Shown here piece after piece: positions 43,617 to 53,644 of a stretch of 64,000 nucleotides of DNA. This DNA comes from Craspedostauros australis (Eukaryota; Bacillariophyta; Bacillariophyceae; Mastogloiales; Achnanthaceae). The DNA is taken from contig JAMXDE010000010.1 in the NCBI GenBank assembly GCA_026770025.1, positions 1,240,001-1,304,000 of the forward strand, in the 5' to 3' direction. Each line of letters begins with the position of its first letter. Positions within the stretch are counted from its first letter, which is position 1. Under the pieces are notes generated by a model that saw only the letters and a list, made by a program, of their open reading frames with translations, was not told the origin of the DNA and ran no database searches. A program made the position numbers and the translations under genes.

Positions 43617-45105
43617 GTTGATTGTTGTTGTGCGTATCGTATCGAGGCTGTGTCTGTTGTTGTACACGAGTGTGTGTAGCAGTATGTGCCGTCTGCTCGA
43701 TCTTGTCTTCTGTGTTGTCTCGCAGTTGCCTTGTTGCCTTCTTGTTTTCCTTGCTTTGCTGACTTCGCGTCGCTATGTCGACCGAAGCAAAGCTCAATGG
43801 CAAAATGCGCGTACTTGATGAACCTGAAAGGAAGGATGCGCTGTGTTCCGTACTCGAGTCGACAGAGATGGTGTCCTGCCAGGCTCCAAGAGAGAGAGAG
43901 AGAGAGGTTGGTGAAGGTGTGCTGAGAGAGCGATGGGGCTTGTGCCTTCTCCCCTCTCCTTGTCCTTCTTCCGTTGCCGCCAACTCCCAAAACGAGACCA
44001 CCCAACACAACACACAGCCACCGCGCCGTTCCGGCGAAAGAAAAGGCGATGCTCCCACCACAAACAAACACAACAACAACGCCAACGACAACAACACACG
44101 TGCTTGGACTCATCCGAGTAACACATGCCACTGTTGAGACCAAGCACTGATTGACATTTTCAGCAGAATGACCGAGCTTACCGAAAGTCACAACCGCGAA
44201 AGAACACGACAAAATGGCGGCGTGAGCGATTTTCAGATTCGTTCCGGGTGTGACTGTGACATGTGACATGATAAGCGCTGTTCGCCCCCCAACTCAGGTT
44301 TTGGGCAAGAAACTACACGACCCACAAAGCAGTTGACACGACACATCGCGAAACGGGCGCGACAAGCGAACGACAGCGTTCGGCACAAACGGGATAAACC
44401 AACGAGGGGGGTCTTTTCGGAAGCAGAAGAACGAACAAAAATTATTGCCGCGGAGAGATAGTGCACGAAGCGCTGCACGTGTTGTTACGCGCACCGTGAC
44501 ACTGGAGGTTGACAAAGGAGCAAGTGGGAGCCACGCAGAGAAACACGTAGCAGCAACAGTGTCCTGGTGAACACCGAGGAGTAGCCACGCACCTGGACAA
44601 GACCAACATCCATCAGCTGGAGCTTCCGTCCCTACCTCTCCGTCGATGTCCACACCCTTCCATCCATCCATTCATCTGCCTCCGCATCCCTGAGTTCGGG
44701 CTCCCTCTGAGTCTCCTCTTCATACTCTACTTTGCTCCACTCTCATTGACTTCAAAAGGCAACCTCCCACCATCAACAGCGACAGCCAGCATCAGCAAGA
44801 AGACAGCGAAGAGGGACACCTCCCACCACCATCGCTTCAATCCGACGACGCCCGCACAAAAAGCACGCGCAAACGATCAGGCTCAAAAGGAACAGACCTG
44901 GAGAACGCCAAAAGACCAAACGACGAAGGCACATCCCAGCTTCAAAAAGAGACCTTGCCATCGTAGCAACGCCCACCACCACTGTCCCAACAAAGACCAT
45001 TGGTACAGCAACACAACGCAACACAACGCAACACAACACAACACAACACAACGCATCTGCTATTGCTACCACTTTTACAACGATCTTGCTACTCTTAGAT
45101 TCATC
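43617..45105. other. Bidirectional promoter region of the GPCR pair
   Basis: 1489 bp between the two receptor start codons. The receptor B frame stays open upstream to 44746 but without ATG. A pentamer/decamer repeat lies just before the B start. On the minus strand at 44113 an ATG opens a frame starting with a hydrophobic run (VVVVGVVVVFVCGG) that could in principle be a signal-peptide exon for receptor A, but no good donor follows. A (GA)n run is at about 43888-43903. Confidence 0.5.
45008..45053. repeat. ACACAACGCA / ACACA tandem repeat in leader
   Basis: Three copies of a decamer AACACAACGC followed by four pentamers AACAC, immediately upstream (about 55 bp) of the receptor B ATG. It is in the probable 5' leader. 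Confidence 0.85.
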
Positions 45106-48100
45106 ATGTCGATGCCACGCACCGCAGCAAGCGACAGCATGGAAGGAGGCCACCTGAACGGTATCACAGTCACTGACGCCAACTCCGAAACCAAGAGTCA
45201 TCCTGCCATCCGTGCAACAACATCGGCAGCAGAGCCAGCCGCAGCCGCGGGAGACCATGCCAACCACCATGCCAACCCAAGCAAGCAAGCATCAGCGACT
45301 GCAACATCGACAACAGCGGAAGAAACGGGCGAAGCAACAGGCGAAGGCCAAATGATGACGCAAATTCTGCGAACGACAGCCCATTCTGCGCTTGATCAAC
45401 ATGGCGCCCAAAGAGATGCGACGGACACTCATGGCAGCGACGAGGCCAACAACTACCTCAGCGCAATGGCTCCATCCTCATCCAGCACACAGGCGACGGA
45501 CGCATCTGCAAGAACAGCCGTCAAAAAGCGCATACAGAGGCCTGCGGCACCCAAAGCACACCCACACGCACAGGCACACGCACAGGCACACCCGCAACAT
45601 CATGAAGGCGAGCACAATCACCAAGACGACGCCGCTCTGCACCACTCGCAACAACGACAGGACAGGGAACTGGATGAATGCGAAACCCCAGAAACGACCA
45701 TCACCCTGGCGCTCGGAAGCTACTTCGACATCACCAACTACGTCCAGTTCCATATCGATGCCTACCAAAAGCTGCATCCCGAAGTCAAAATCAACATCAA
45801 GGAGATCAACGGGACCAGCACGGACTTTGAGCAGTTCCTGCACCAGTCAACTCTGGAGGCTGACAGCAGCAGCGTTGATGACGCTTCCACGGACACAAGC
45901 ACAAGCGCAACCGCAGATGCCAATACCAACACCAACAGCGACGCCATGATGGACGCCGATAGCAGCAGCCTGTGGGATGGCGCCATCATCCCTTCTCAGT
46001 CCATCGGAACGCTGGTGGAGGCGAACGTGCTTCTCGATATCACCGAATTCACAACATCGGCTCAAACTATCCGCACGCCAAACCCTTCCCCCGGGTCAAC
46101 ATCGTCAACGTCGGAGCCAGGCTCAGACTCGACCGCAAAGTCATCCACCGCGATGTCCATCGATCCGGAACAGCTGCGAAACATACGCGAAAAGCTAGAC
46201 TGGCCCGATCTCCTGCCGTACCTCAAAAACAATGTCGCCCAGTACAACCGAAGATCCTACCTCGTTCCCCTCGATGGAGATACGTTGCAGTTATTCTACA
46301 GACCGGATCTCTTCCAAAAGTACAACCAGACAGTCCCCAGAACGTGGGACGAGTACACGCAGGTCGCCAAGTTCTTTTCCGAACTGCAGGCGGAGCCCAT
46401 GCTGCACGGATCCTGCATATCACGCAGCTCGCGCTGCAGCAACGCCTACTGGACCAGCATGATCCTTGCCACCATGACGCAGGCGGAGGGCACGGAAACC
46501 GGATTCCTCATCGACCCGCACGAGCCTTCGATAAGGCCGCTCATGGGGCAGGCCATGATGGAGACCCTGCGGCACATCGCCGAACAGACCACCTACGGCC
46601 ATCCGGACGAAAGCACCACGGCCACCTGCCTCTCCACCAACTTCCTATTCAATCGCGGAGAATGCGCCATGACCATCAACTGGGGCGACCAGCTGCGAGG
46701 CTTGGAGAACGCACCTTACCCCGTGGGCGTCACGCGGACACCAGGCAGCCAGCAGGCGTTCCACCGACCATCCAACCGATTGAGGGACTGCACCACCAAA
46801 TCATGCCCCTACGCCACCTACTATGCCGACGACAACATCATGGTCAACCATGTCCCGTACGCTGCCTTCGGTGGTTGGTCCGCCGCCGCCTCTGCACAAA
46901 CGAAGGAGGCGGCCACCATCATGGACTTCCTCGCCTTCCTCTCCAGCTCAGAGCAATCCATGCAAGACGTTCTGCCCAACACCCGGTCCAACTTCCTCCA
47001 ACCATTCCGCTACAGCCATCTGGGGATCAACAATGATCTCTCCATCGGCAGCATTACAGGCGCAGCCACAAGCACCAACCCGTGGGTGGCACAGGCATCG
47101 TACGACGAGCAGCTGATCGCCGAGTTCACGGAAACCATCCTGGACATCAGCTCGCCCAACCTTGCCATGGAGTTGCGAACGCCGGAGGCCCTCGAGATTC
47201 GTTCGGTCATAGATGCCGAGGTCACCAGCTTCGTCGAATACATCCACGATACCATGAAACTGAACGTCACCCTCGATGATGCCGTCTTCGAGCAACTGCG
47301 CACCAACACCACGCAGCGCATGGAACGGCGCGTACGGGATGTCGTCTTCACGCTGGACATCCAAGAACCAGAGTCGCCGCAGGCATTGTTCAACAAGAAC
47401 CTCTTCCTCGATTCGTACCAGAAATCACTTGGCATCTTCGTGGAACCTTCCCAGCACGAAACCAACATCATGAGCTCCTTCCGCTTCGCTGGTTGGGGGC
47501 TGGCCGGGCTCATCTGCGGAGCATCCCTGCTCTGCTGCCTCATCGCTGCCGTGTCGTCCAACCGCCGCGTCATCCGTGCATGGCAACCGTACACCCTGAT
47601 CCAATGCGGCATGGGATTTTTCTTCATGGGCGGCACCATCGCGCTCCTCAGCCTCGATGAGTCTCTTGCCAGTGCCGAAGTTCTGGATTACACCTGCATG
47701 GCCATTCCCTGGGTCTACATCGTCGGGTTCACGCTCCTCATTTCAGCCGTCTACGCCAAGATCATCAAGTGTCGGGAACTGCGCAAGGCCCGGCAGACAC
47801 CATCGACCATCGTGGTGGATTGCAACGCAACGCTCAAACTCACGTTCCGATTCCTGCTCGTCAATGTCATCCTCCTCACGATATGGACAGTCACTGATCC
47901 ATTGCTGTGGGTGCGAGAAGAAGTTCCAGACGACTCGGACGAAACGCCATACCAGCTGGGCGACACGTACGGCGCTTGCCGTGGCGAATTCGCCACATCC
48001 TACATTTTGATGGTCATCCTCTTCACCTTCAACCTCTGCCTCTGCACGACTGGAATCGTGCATGGGTTCCAAAGCCGACGGCTGGCCTTCGAATTCAAGG

Positions 48101-50682
48101 AAAATCACTGGCTGCCACTCATCCTCTTCCCCTACGTCGAGTGCTGGATCATCGGCGTTCCCACCATATTCTTGGTCGACACCGATCCAAGCGGAACATT
48201 CGTCGTCATGACGTGCATCATCACGCTTTCCTCCATGAGCTCGCTGCTTTCCTTGTTTGCACCAATCGAATGGTACATTCGCAAGCACGAAGCAGAGGCC
48301 ACCACGTACACGAGCCAAATGACGGGCGTCACCAAAACACTGACGACTTTCGACAAGGAGCAAGAAATCATGGAATACGAAAAGAAAATCGCAATGGTGA
48401 CCGACGACAACGACCGCATCCAGAAAGAAATCGCCCGACTGCGAAATCTCTTCCGCGACGACGATTTGCACGGCGATCGTGGCGGCGATGCCAAGATTCC
48501 CTTCCGTAAGCCAAAAGTCGTTGAGAAACCACCAGTGTCGCAGGCCAGGTCAGCGATCGGATCCTTTCGGGAACCTGCGGCAGCTCCGAGGAAGTCAGCA
48601 GCTGTAGGGTCTCCCTTCTTCGTACCTCCCGTCAACAGCTATAACGAAGACAACACGAGCCACAACAATACCAACAATGACGATGGTGATGGCGACGGCG
48701 ACGGCGTTGACAACAACAATCACAGCGCTGACGATGACGACGACTACGATCGATTGGTCATGAAGGACATTGATGACTACGACGACGACGAGAATGAAGA
48801 TGTACCAGGAGCACATGGTGATACTGACTGGAACAAGAACGACGACGATGGTGACGATGACAAGGGGTTTGGAGGCAGCAAGATGGACACAGATCTGGAG
48901 CAAGCACGTCCCGAGTCGTATCCAATGAAGATGCCAAGCACAGAACTATTGTCGGATGCGCAGGACAGCGCAATCGTGCAACCAAGAGAATTGGCATATG
49001 CAAACGACAACACATATATCGAGCAGCAGCAATCGGACCAACGCTTCCCTACACCGTCGCTGAACGTGCCGCTACCCTATTCCAAACATAACTTTGACGA
49101 GGGCAAGGACGATGCAAACTCCGATTATGGCATCGATGTCGACGACGATCCAATGAACGTCACGCCAAAGAGTCTGACGGGATTGAACAGCACAATCAAT
49201 GATTCTCTGTCGGTGTACGAAGACTCGCTTGCCAGCACACCCCCTCGCGGATTCGCCAAGGACGGGATGGCGGACGACACTCCCGTTTCGCGCGGCGGCG
49301 TTGAAGATAAAGGGGCGGCCACAAATGAGCTATCTCACTTGACAGCGGAGACACAAGAAAGTCCGTCATCCTCTGCACGATCATCGCATCACAATGGAGG
49401 AGAACAAAAAGATTTGGACTCGGTTGGAGATGATATGAACGTGAGAACACGCGGGTTGCTCATCCAACCTCTCATGATGAAGAGCTCTGCCGACGACGGC
49501 AGCGACGAAGACGAACACAACCTCGAAGAGGAGGAGAAGAATTACGACGAACAGGTCGAGAGTGAAATTCACGATGATGACCACGATATCGCTGCCGACG
49601 ACGATGACAACAACGATGGCGGCGAAGATGATCAACCGCAAAATGAGTATGGCCAGCTCAAGTCCGCGTTGCTGTCCGATAACTTCAGCGTGATCGATGC
49701 GACGGTCTCCATGCTGATTGCAGCATTCAAGGGCAAAAGCAGCTACGCAAACGCTACGGCACCGCCCGACGAAGAAGACGAAGGCAGCGACGACGGTTCC
49801 AAGGGTACGAAGCCGAGTTTGACGGATCAATCCGAAAATCCTGCCACCGACGAAGAAAGCGGGACAGACAACACTGCTGATGGCAATGGCGCTCCATCTG
49901 ACACGCAAGGTGATGGAGCGGAAGAGGAAGACGGTGTTGACGTTGACGTCGACGTCGACGAGGAAGCGCCGAAATCATTCCGAGATCGGTCGACGACGGG
50001 AGAGTCCAGCGCAGCTGAAACCAACTTTGATGAAGAACCTGAACCAACCGCGCCAATTTCGGCGCTTACCCTGCAATCTGCAAACAGTCCGGTGACTATG
50101 CAAAATGCAGGAGAACCTTCAGGTGGGGACAAGTTGTCGGAACTCAAGCCACCACCGCTGAACGGTCTGCAAGGCTTCTTTGATTCTCAGAAGAATGCAA
50201 ATCCACAACACGCCCTCCCGCCGCTGGCACCTCAGCCCAAGACGATCTCGTTCGGACAAGATGTGCGTGACGCCCGGTCAACTCCCGCGGGCACCCTGAG
50301 TGCTGCGAAGACCCAACCATTTACTTTGGGTGACTGGTCCGCCGTCGGTACTATGGCATCCGTCCTAGCCGATGCCTCCGATTCTCAATCTTGTTCCAGC
50401 TACGGATCGTACGCAACCAAGGACTCCGCGACTTCGATGGGCGCCACGCGAGCAGCTTCGGAACTCGACACGCCCCTGTCCAAAGAATTGGACATGCTCG
50501 TTGGCAACAAGGATTGGGATGGAGTCAAGCGCGCTGCACAAAAGTTCGAGGCGGACCGGGTCCATTCCATGAACAATGCTGAGAGCAATCAAACGAGGAG
50601 CTCCCTAGAAAACCGGCGACGCAAGAAGCGCGAACTTGAGGCTTTGCGGGATAAGATCTCGAAGAAGAGCGCCGCACACTAA
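45106..50682 (+). CDS. Class C GPCR-like receptor B with solute-binding ectodomain and long acidic tail
   Basis: Single visible exon, 1858 residues; the ATG at 45106 is the first in frame. Residues 1-195 are disordered, His/Gln-rich and without a signal peptide. A solute-binding-like domain follows at about 198-780 (ITLALGSYFDITNYVQFHID, SYLVPLDGDTLQLFYRPD, VPRTWDEYTQVAKFFSE, TYGHPDESTT, CAMTINWGDQ), parallel to receptor A. Seven helices span about 792-1065, with DYTCMAIPWVY and YGACRGEF supplying the two loop cysteines. A coiled coil (about 1080-1115, EYEKKIAMVTDDNDRIQKEI) comes next, as in GABA-B subunits. The remaining ~740 residues are an acidic Asp/Glu/Asn tail, ending with a helical KELDMLVGNKDWDGVKRAAQ motif and a basic cluster ENRRRKKRE. 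The tail is unusually long for the family and probably a signalling scaffold. Confidence 0.88.
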   Translation: MSMPRTAASDSMEGGHLNGITVTDANSETKSHPAIRATTSAAEPAAAAGDHANHHANPSKQASATATSTTAEETGEATGEGQMMTQILRTTAHSALDQHGAQRDATDTHGSDEANNYLSAMAPSSSSTQATDASARTAVKKRIQRPAAPKAHPHAQAHAQAHPQHHEGEHNHQDDAALHHSQQRQDRELDECETPETTITLALGSYFDITNYVQFHIDAYQKLHPEVKINIKEINGTSTDFEQFLHQSTLEADSSSVDDASTDTSTSATADANTNTNSDAMMDADSSSLWDGAIIPSQSIGTLVEANVLLDITEFTTSAQTIRTPNPSPGSTSSTSEPGSDSTAKSSTAMSIDPEQLRNIREKLDWPDLLPYLKNNVAQYNRRSYLVPLDGDTLQLFYRPDLFQKYNQTVPRTWDEYTQVAKFFSELQAEPMLHGSCISRSSRCSNAYWTSMILATMTQAEGTETGFLIDPHEPSIRPLMGQAMMETLRHIAEQTTYGHPDESTTATCLSTNFLFNRGECAMTINWGDQLRGLENAPYPVGVTRTPGSQQAFHRPSNRLRDCTTKSCPYATYYADDNIMVNHVPYAAFGGWSAAASAQTKEAATIMDFLAFLSSSEQSMQDVLPNTRSNFLQPFRYSHLGINNDLSIGSITGAATSTNPWVAQASYDEQLIAEFTETILDISSPNLAMELRTPEALEIRSVIDAEVTSFVEYIHDTMKLNVTLDDAVFEQLRTNTTQRMERRVRDVVFTLDIQEPESPQALFNKNLFLDSYQKSLGIFVEPSQHETNIMSSFRFAGWGLAGLICGASLLCCLIAAVSSNRRVIRAWQPYTLIQCGMGFFFMGGTIALLSLDESLASAEVLDYTCMAIPWVYIVGFTLLISAVYAKIIKCRELRKARQTPSTIVVDCNATLKLTFRFLLVNVILLTIWTVTDPLLWVREEVPDDSDETPYQLGDTYGACRGEFATSYILMVILFTFNLCLCTTGIVHGFQSRRLAFEFKENHWLPLILFPYVECWIIGVPTIFLVDTDPSGTFVVMTCIITLSSMSSLLSLFAPIEWYIRKHEAEATTYTSQMTGVTKTLTTFDKEQEIMEYEKKIAMVTDDNDRIQKEIARLRNLFRDDDLHGDRGGDAKIPFRKPKVVEKPPVSQARSAIGSFREPAAAPRKSAAVGSPFFVPPVNSYNEDNTSHNNTNNDDGDGDGDGVDNNNHSADDDDDYDRLVMKDIDDYDDDENEDVPGAHGDTDWNKNDDDGDDDKGFGGSKMDTDLEQARPESYPMKMPSTELLSDAQDSAIVQPRELAYANDNTYIEQQQSDQRFPTPSLNVPLPYSKHNFDEGKDDANSDYGIDVDDDPMNVTPKSLTGLNSTINDSLSVYEDSLASTPPRGFAKDGMADDTPVSRGGVEDKGAATNELSHLTAETQESPSSSARSSHHNGGEQKDLDSVGDDMNVRTRGLLIQPLMMKSSADDGSDEDEHNLEEEEKNYDEQVESEIHDDDHDIAADDDDNNDGGEDDQPQNEYGQLKSALLSDNFSVIDATVSMLIAAFKGKSSYANATAPPDEEDEGSDDGSKGTKPSLTDQSENPATDEESGTDNTADGNGAPSDTQGDGAEEEDGVDVDVDVDEEAPKSFRDRSTTGESSAAETNFDEEPEPTAPISALTLQSANSPVTMQNAGEPSGGDKLSELKPPPLNGLQGFFDSQKNANPQHALPPLAPQPKTISFGQDVRDARSTPAGTLSAAKTQPFTLGDWSAVGTMASVLADASDSQSCSSYGSYATKDSATSMGATRAASELDTPLSKELDMLVGNKDWDGVKRAAQKFEADRVHSMNNAESNQTRSSLENRRRKKRELEALRDKISKKSAAH

Positions 50683-50971
50683 GAGCGTCCTACACCTGAC
50701 TCGTCTCCATACCATACCATAACGATGCGTTCTATGGATGATGGGAAATCCTGCAGAAGTGTATTCCAGTCGACATGAGCTTACAATCAAATCAATCGGG
50801 AATAGAGCAACTGAAGTCAATTATATTCTTTTTCAAAACGCACAACGCGCAGGTTTCCAGCAGAACACTGTAGGTCTATTATTTAATGTGTGGGCATTGC
50901 CTTGATTTGGGTGAGTTCGCTCATCACTTCAGCCAAGACTCTCCGCGAGCACGAGTTGAGAGCGCGGGTGT
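50683..50971. other. Convergent spacer between receptor B and TruD genes
   Basis: 289 bp between convergent stop codons, AT-rich around 50810-50890. Both 3' ends fall here. Nothing else is seen. Confidence 0.5.
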
Positions 50972-53128
50972 TCATCCTTCCAACTTCAGATTCTTTTGAA
51001 ACTCGCTGGATGTCGGGCGTTTCATCAGCTCGCGCAAGGCGATGGTGGCATACGAGGATGATGGCAACGTGAATTCCACGGCCACGGCGATGAGAACCTG
51101 CTGCTGCTCCGGCTGCTCCGATGACGCGTCTGCCCCCTTGCCTGCTTTCTTATCCTTCCTGTTGTCGCTGCTCTTCTTGACATCTTCCAATGTCTGTCCC
51201 TGAAATTGCATCCAATCTGTTTCCACGAGCTGTTCGATGGGATCATGATACTCCATCACCTTGTATTCCACGTCCTTGGGACGACAGATGAGCTTGCGAT
51301 AGTCTCCTGACATGCGCATGTTCCGATCATCGGCCTTTCCGAACATGTCCACGGTGACGCCAAGATCCTTCTCGAGGAGCTCCTTCATCTTTTCGCCACT
51401 TGCATTGTGGGGGAACTGCGACTTCGTGCCTATCAACGGCAGGACGACATCATCCAATGCAAACTTGGAGATGTCGTCATCGCCGATCACGTGGATCGTA
51501 CCGTCCTGCATTTTTACCAGATCTCCCTTCACCACGCCTCCTGTCGCGCCCAGTTTCTCAATCCGATATGATGCGGCCTGATTCCATACCAAGCTCTGGA
51601 TGGCATGGTAATACATCATGCGCAACGTTTTGGGGATCACGGAGAAGGCCCGTTTATAGTTCTTGGGAAACCGCGAGAGGCTCTGCAGAATGGAGATTTC
51701 TCCGGTCATGAACCGATTGAGCCGGTTGACGATCTCTCTGGCACAGTCCTTCTCGGTGGACTCCATCTCGGCGGGATCGTTGTCGAATCGATCGCGCCAT
51801 TTGCAACGCAATCGGTAGATGTCTTGACGGTTCTCGTCGGGCTTGGGCTGCATGATGATGTCGACAGCCTTGCGGAAGTTCCCGGACAGTGCTGCCAAAC
51901 CGACGAGATGAGTGTCGTAGTATCGGCCGAATCGTTGCGTGCCGAAATAGTTGATGAATCCACGCTTTTTTAGAGAGTCAGCGGCAGGATGGATGATCTT
52001 TTCCACTTGCTCCTTCTTAGTGGCGCTCGTAGCGTCCGCAGCAGCAGCGTCGCTGCCGCTACCATCCAGCTTGATGTTGCGAAGAACGATTGCAAAACGA
52101 TTTCCTTGCAAGGTTCCCAACCGCATCTCCTTGTTGGTGTATTGAAAATTGCCAATCTGCACCACGCTCTTGCCTCTGTACTTGGCGGAGCCGCCAGCAG
52201 CAGCGCTGTTGTTCCTGTTGATCGCCATGAGGACTTGCGGCTCGGTGCGGTAGAGCGTGCAGAACTGTGTGGTGATGCCGCGCTTGTCCTTCATGCCGGC
52301 GAAGCCAATGCGTGCCTTGCCTGCGCTACGGCTGATTTCTTTGGTCGCTGTCGTGGTGTCCATGTTCTCCTTGTAGAGCACGAATTGCAGGTAGTTTGGA
52401 CGATCCTCGGGCCACGTCTTCTTGTTCTTGGCGTTGCGTCTACCTCCGCCATCGTTGCCCCTGTCGTTGCGGTTGCGTGAAGTGCCGTATGTCTTGTAGT
52501 TGGGCATTTCCTTCTCGAAGGCAACATGCCAGATCCGAATGTGTCGATCTTTGGTGTCCGCACGTGCCGTGGTGGACAACCGTTCGCGCACCCAAGTGTG
52601 GATCTGCTTGCGCACTTGCTTGTCCTGGATCAGCGGCAGGGTCACGAACTTCTCACCGGGGCGTTGCGGTGTGTCTTCGCTGCTGGCTGCTTGTTTGGAG
52701 GTTGTCGTGTGTTTCTCCAAGAGATCGATGGCGCTCTTGGCGATGGACTCGTCCTGGACCATCTTGGCCAGTTCCGTGGTTAGGTCCGCCCAGGGAATGT
52801 CATCGCCGTCACCGCCAGTCTTTGCGTCGGCATCATCGCGCTTGCGCTTGCGCTGGGCGTTCTCATCGGCTTCTCCATCTGTCGTTGATGGTGCTGCATC
52901 CTTCTGCTCTGCAGAATCGGCCTTGTCATCCACAGGTTGGTTGTTGCCATCAATCAGGTGCTGGCTGGTGAGCCTGGCCACGACGCCATCCTCGTTGACT
53001 TCGTGCACGATGAAATCGGTGAACCTCGCTTTCAATACCCCCGTGAATCCATGCAAGTCAGGTGACATGAAGGTCTGGATGCCCACCTCCGCTTCGATGT
53101 CATCGAACTTTTTAGCGACATCATCCAT
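50972..53128 (-). CDS. Pus7/TruD-family tRNA pseudouridine synthase
   Basis: Single exon, 718 residues; the ATG at 53128 is the first in frame and opens MDDVAKKFDDIEAEVGIQ. The TruD fold starts at GFTGVLKARFTDFIVHEVNEDG, the usual FKxRxxDFxVxEI. The catalytic loop FAGMKDKRGITTQFC carries the nucleophilic Asp near residue 281. INYFGTQRFGRYYDTHLVG is the second family signature, followed by a conserved helical insert and the FSVIPKTLRMMYYHAIQSLVWN segment. A charged, Lys/Arg-containing insert of ~100 residues (about 55-160) after the N-terminal strand is typical of eukaryotic Pus7. It isomerises uridine to pseudouridine in tRNA, U2 snRNA and mRNA, and would work in nucleus and cytosol. Confidence 0.95.
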   Translation of the reverse strand: MDDVAKKFDDIEAEVGIQTFMSPDLHGFTGVLKARFTDFIVHEVNEDGVVARLTSQHLIDGNNQPVDDKADSAEQKDAAPSTTDGEADENAQRKRKRDDADAKTGGDGDDIPWADLTTELAKMVQDESIAKSAIDLLEKHTTTSKQAASSEDTPQRPGEKFVTLPLIQDKQVRKQIHTWVRERLSTTARADTKDRHIRIWHVAFEKEMPNYKTYGTSRNRNDRGNDGGGRRNAKNKKTWPEDRPNYLQFVLYKENMDTTTATKEISRSAGKARIGFAGMKDKRGITTQFCTLYRTEPQVLMAINRNNSAAAGGSAKYRGKSVVQIGNFQYTNKEMRLGTLQGNRFAIVLRNIKLDGSGSDAAAADATSATKKEQVEKIIHPAADSLKKRGFINYFGTQRFGRYYDTHLVGLAALSGNFRKAVDIIMQPKPDENRQDIYRLRCKWRDRFDNDPAEMESTEKDCAREIVNRLNRFMTGEISILQSLSRFPKNYKRAFSVIPKTLRMMYYHAIQSLVWNQAASYRIEKLGATGGVVKGDLVKMQDGTIHVIGDDDISKFALDDVVLPLIGTKSQFPHNASGEKMKELLEKDLGVTVDMFGKADDRNMRMSGDYRKLICRPKDVEYKVMEYHDPIEQLVETDWMQFQGQTLEDVKKSSDNRKDKKAGKGADASSEQPEQQQVLIAVAVEFTLPSSSYATIALRELMKRPTSSEFQKNLKLEG

Positions 53129-53644
53129 TGTCGCTGTCGTTTTTTGCTGTATCTCCGGTGACGTTCGCCAGTGTTCCACTCCACTCGGTTCGACTGTACC
53201 GTACTGTACTCTGCTCGACTTTACTTTACTTTACTTCGATCTGCTGTTGTATTATGCGTGCTTCACACTATGAGTATGATCCAGAAGAGAAATACTCTAT
53301 CGACGTTCCTTTGGAACAGTTGATGATTGTGGTATGTTCATTGTGTTCACTGCAACTGTGCGGCAACACCAAGGGGGGAGACCGAAGGATCCATGAAATT
53401 GGCGGGAGTTGTGCGAGGTATCCAAAAAGCGCAAAACGGCACACAAAACGGCCAAAAGATTCGGTCTGTTTTTGGCTGGTTGTGAACAGCGATCGATTCG
53501 CCCGATCCATCTACGTTATCCACGACTTGATTCTTGGTACATCACCAACAACAACTAGTTCTGGGAGAAATCATGTTGAAGGCTAGCTCGTACGGCATCA
53601 ACATCCTCGCACCATGCGACGCCACCATGGTGACGATGCCGCGA
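53129..53644. other. Intergenic region upstream of TruD
   Basis: 516 bp between the TruD start and the stop of the next minus-strand gene. It includes a run of degenerate TACTTTACTT units at 53190-53240. No gene is seen. Confidence 0.5.

Noticed and set aside
43475-44113. Minus-strand frame from an ATG at 44113 with a hydrophobic start (VVVVGVVVVFVCGG)
   Set aside because: The hydrophobic run comes from a low-complexity GTTGTT stretch, no strong splice donor follows, and the rest of the frame has no motif. Kept only as a remark under receptor A.
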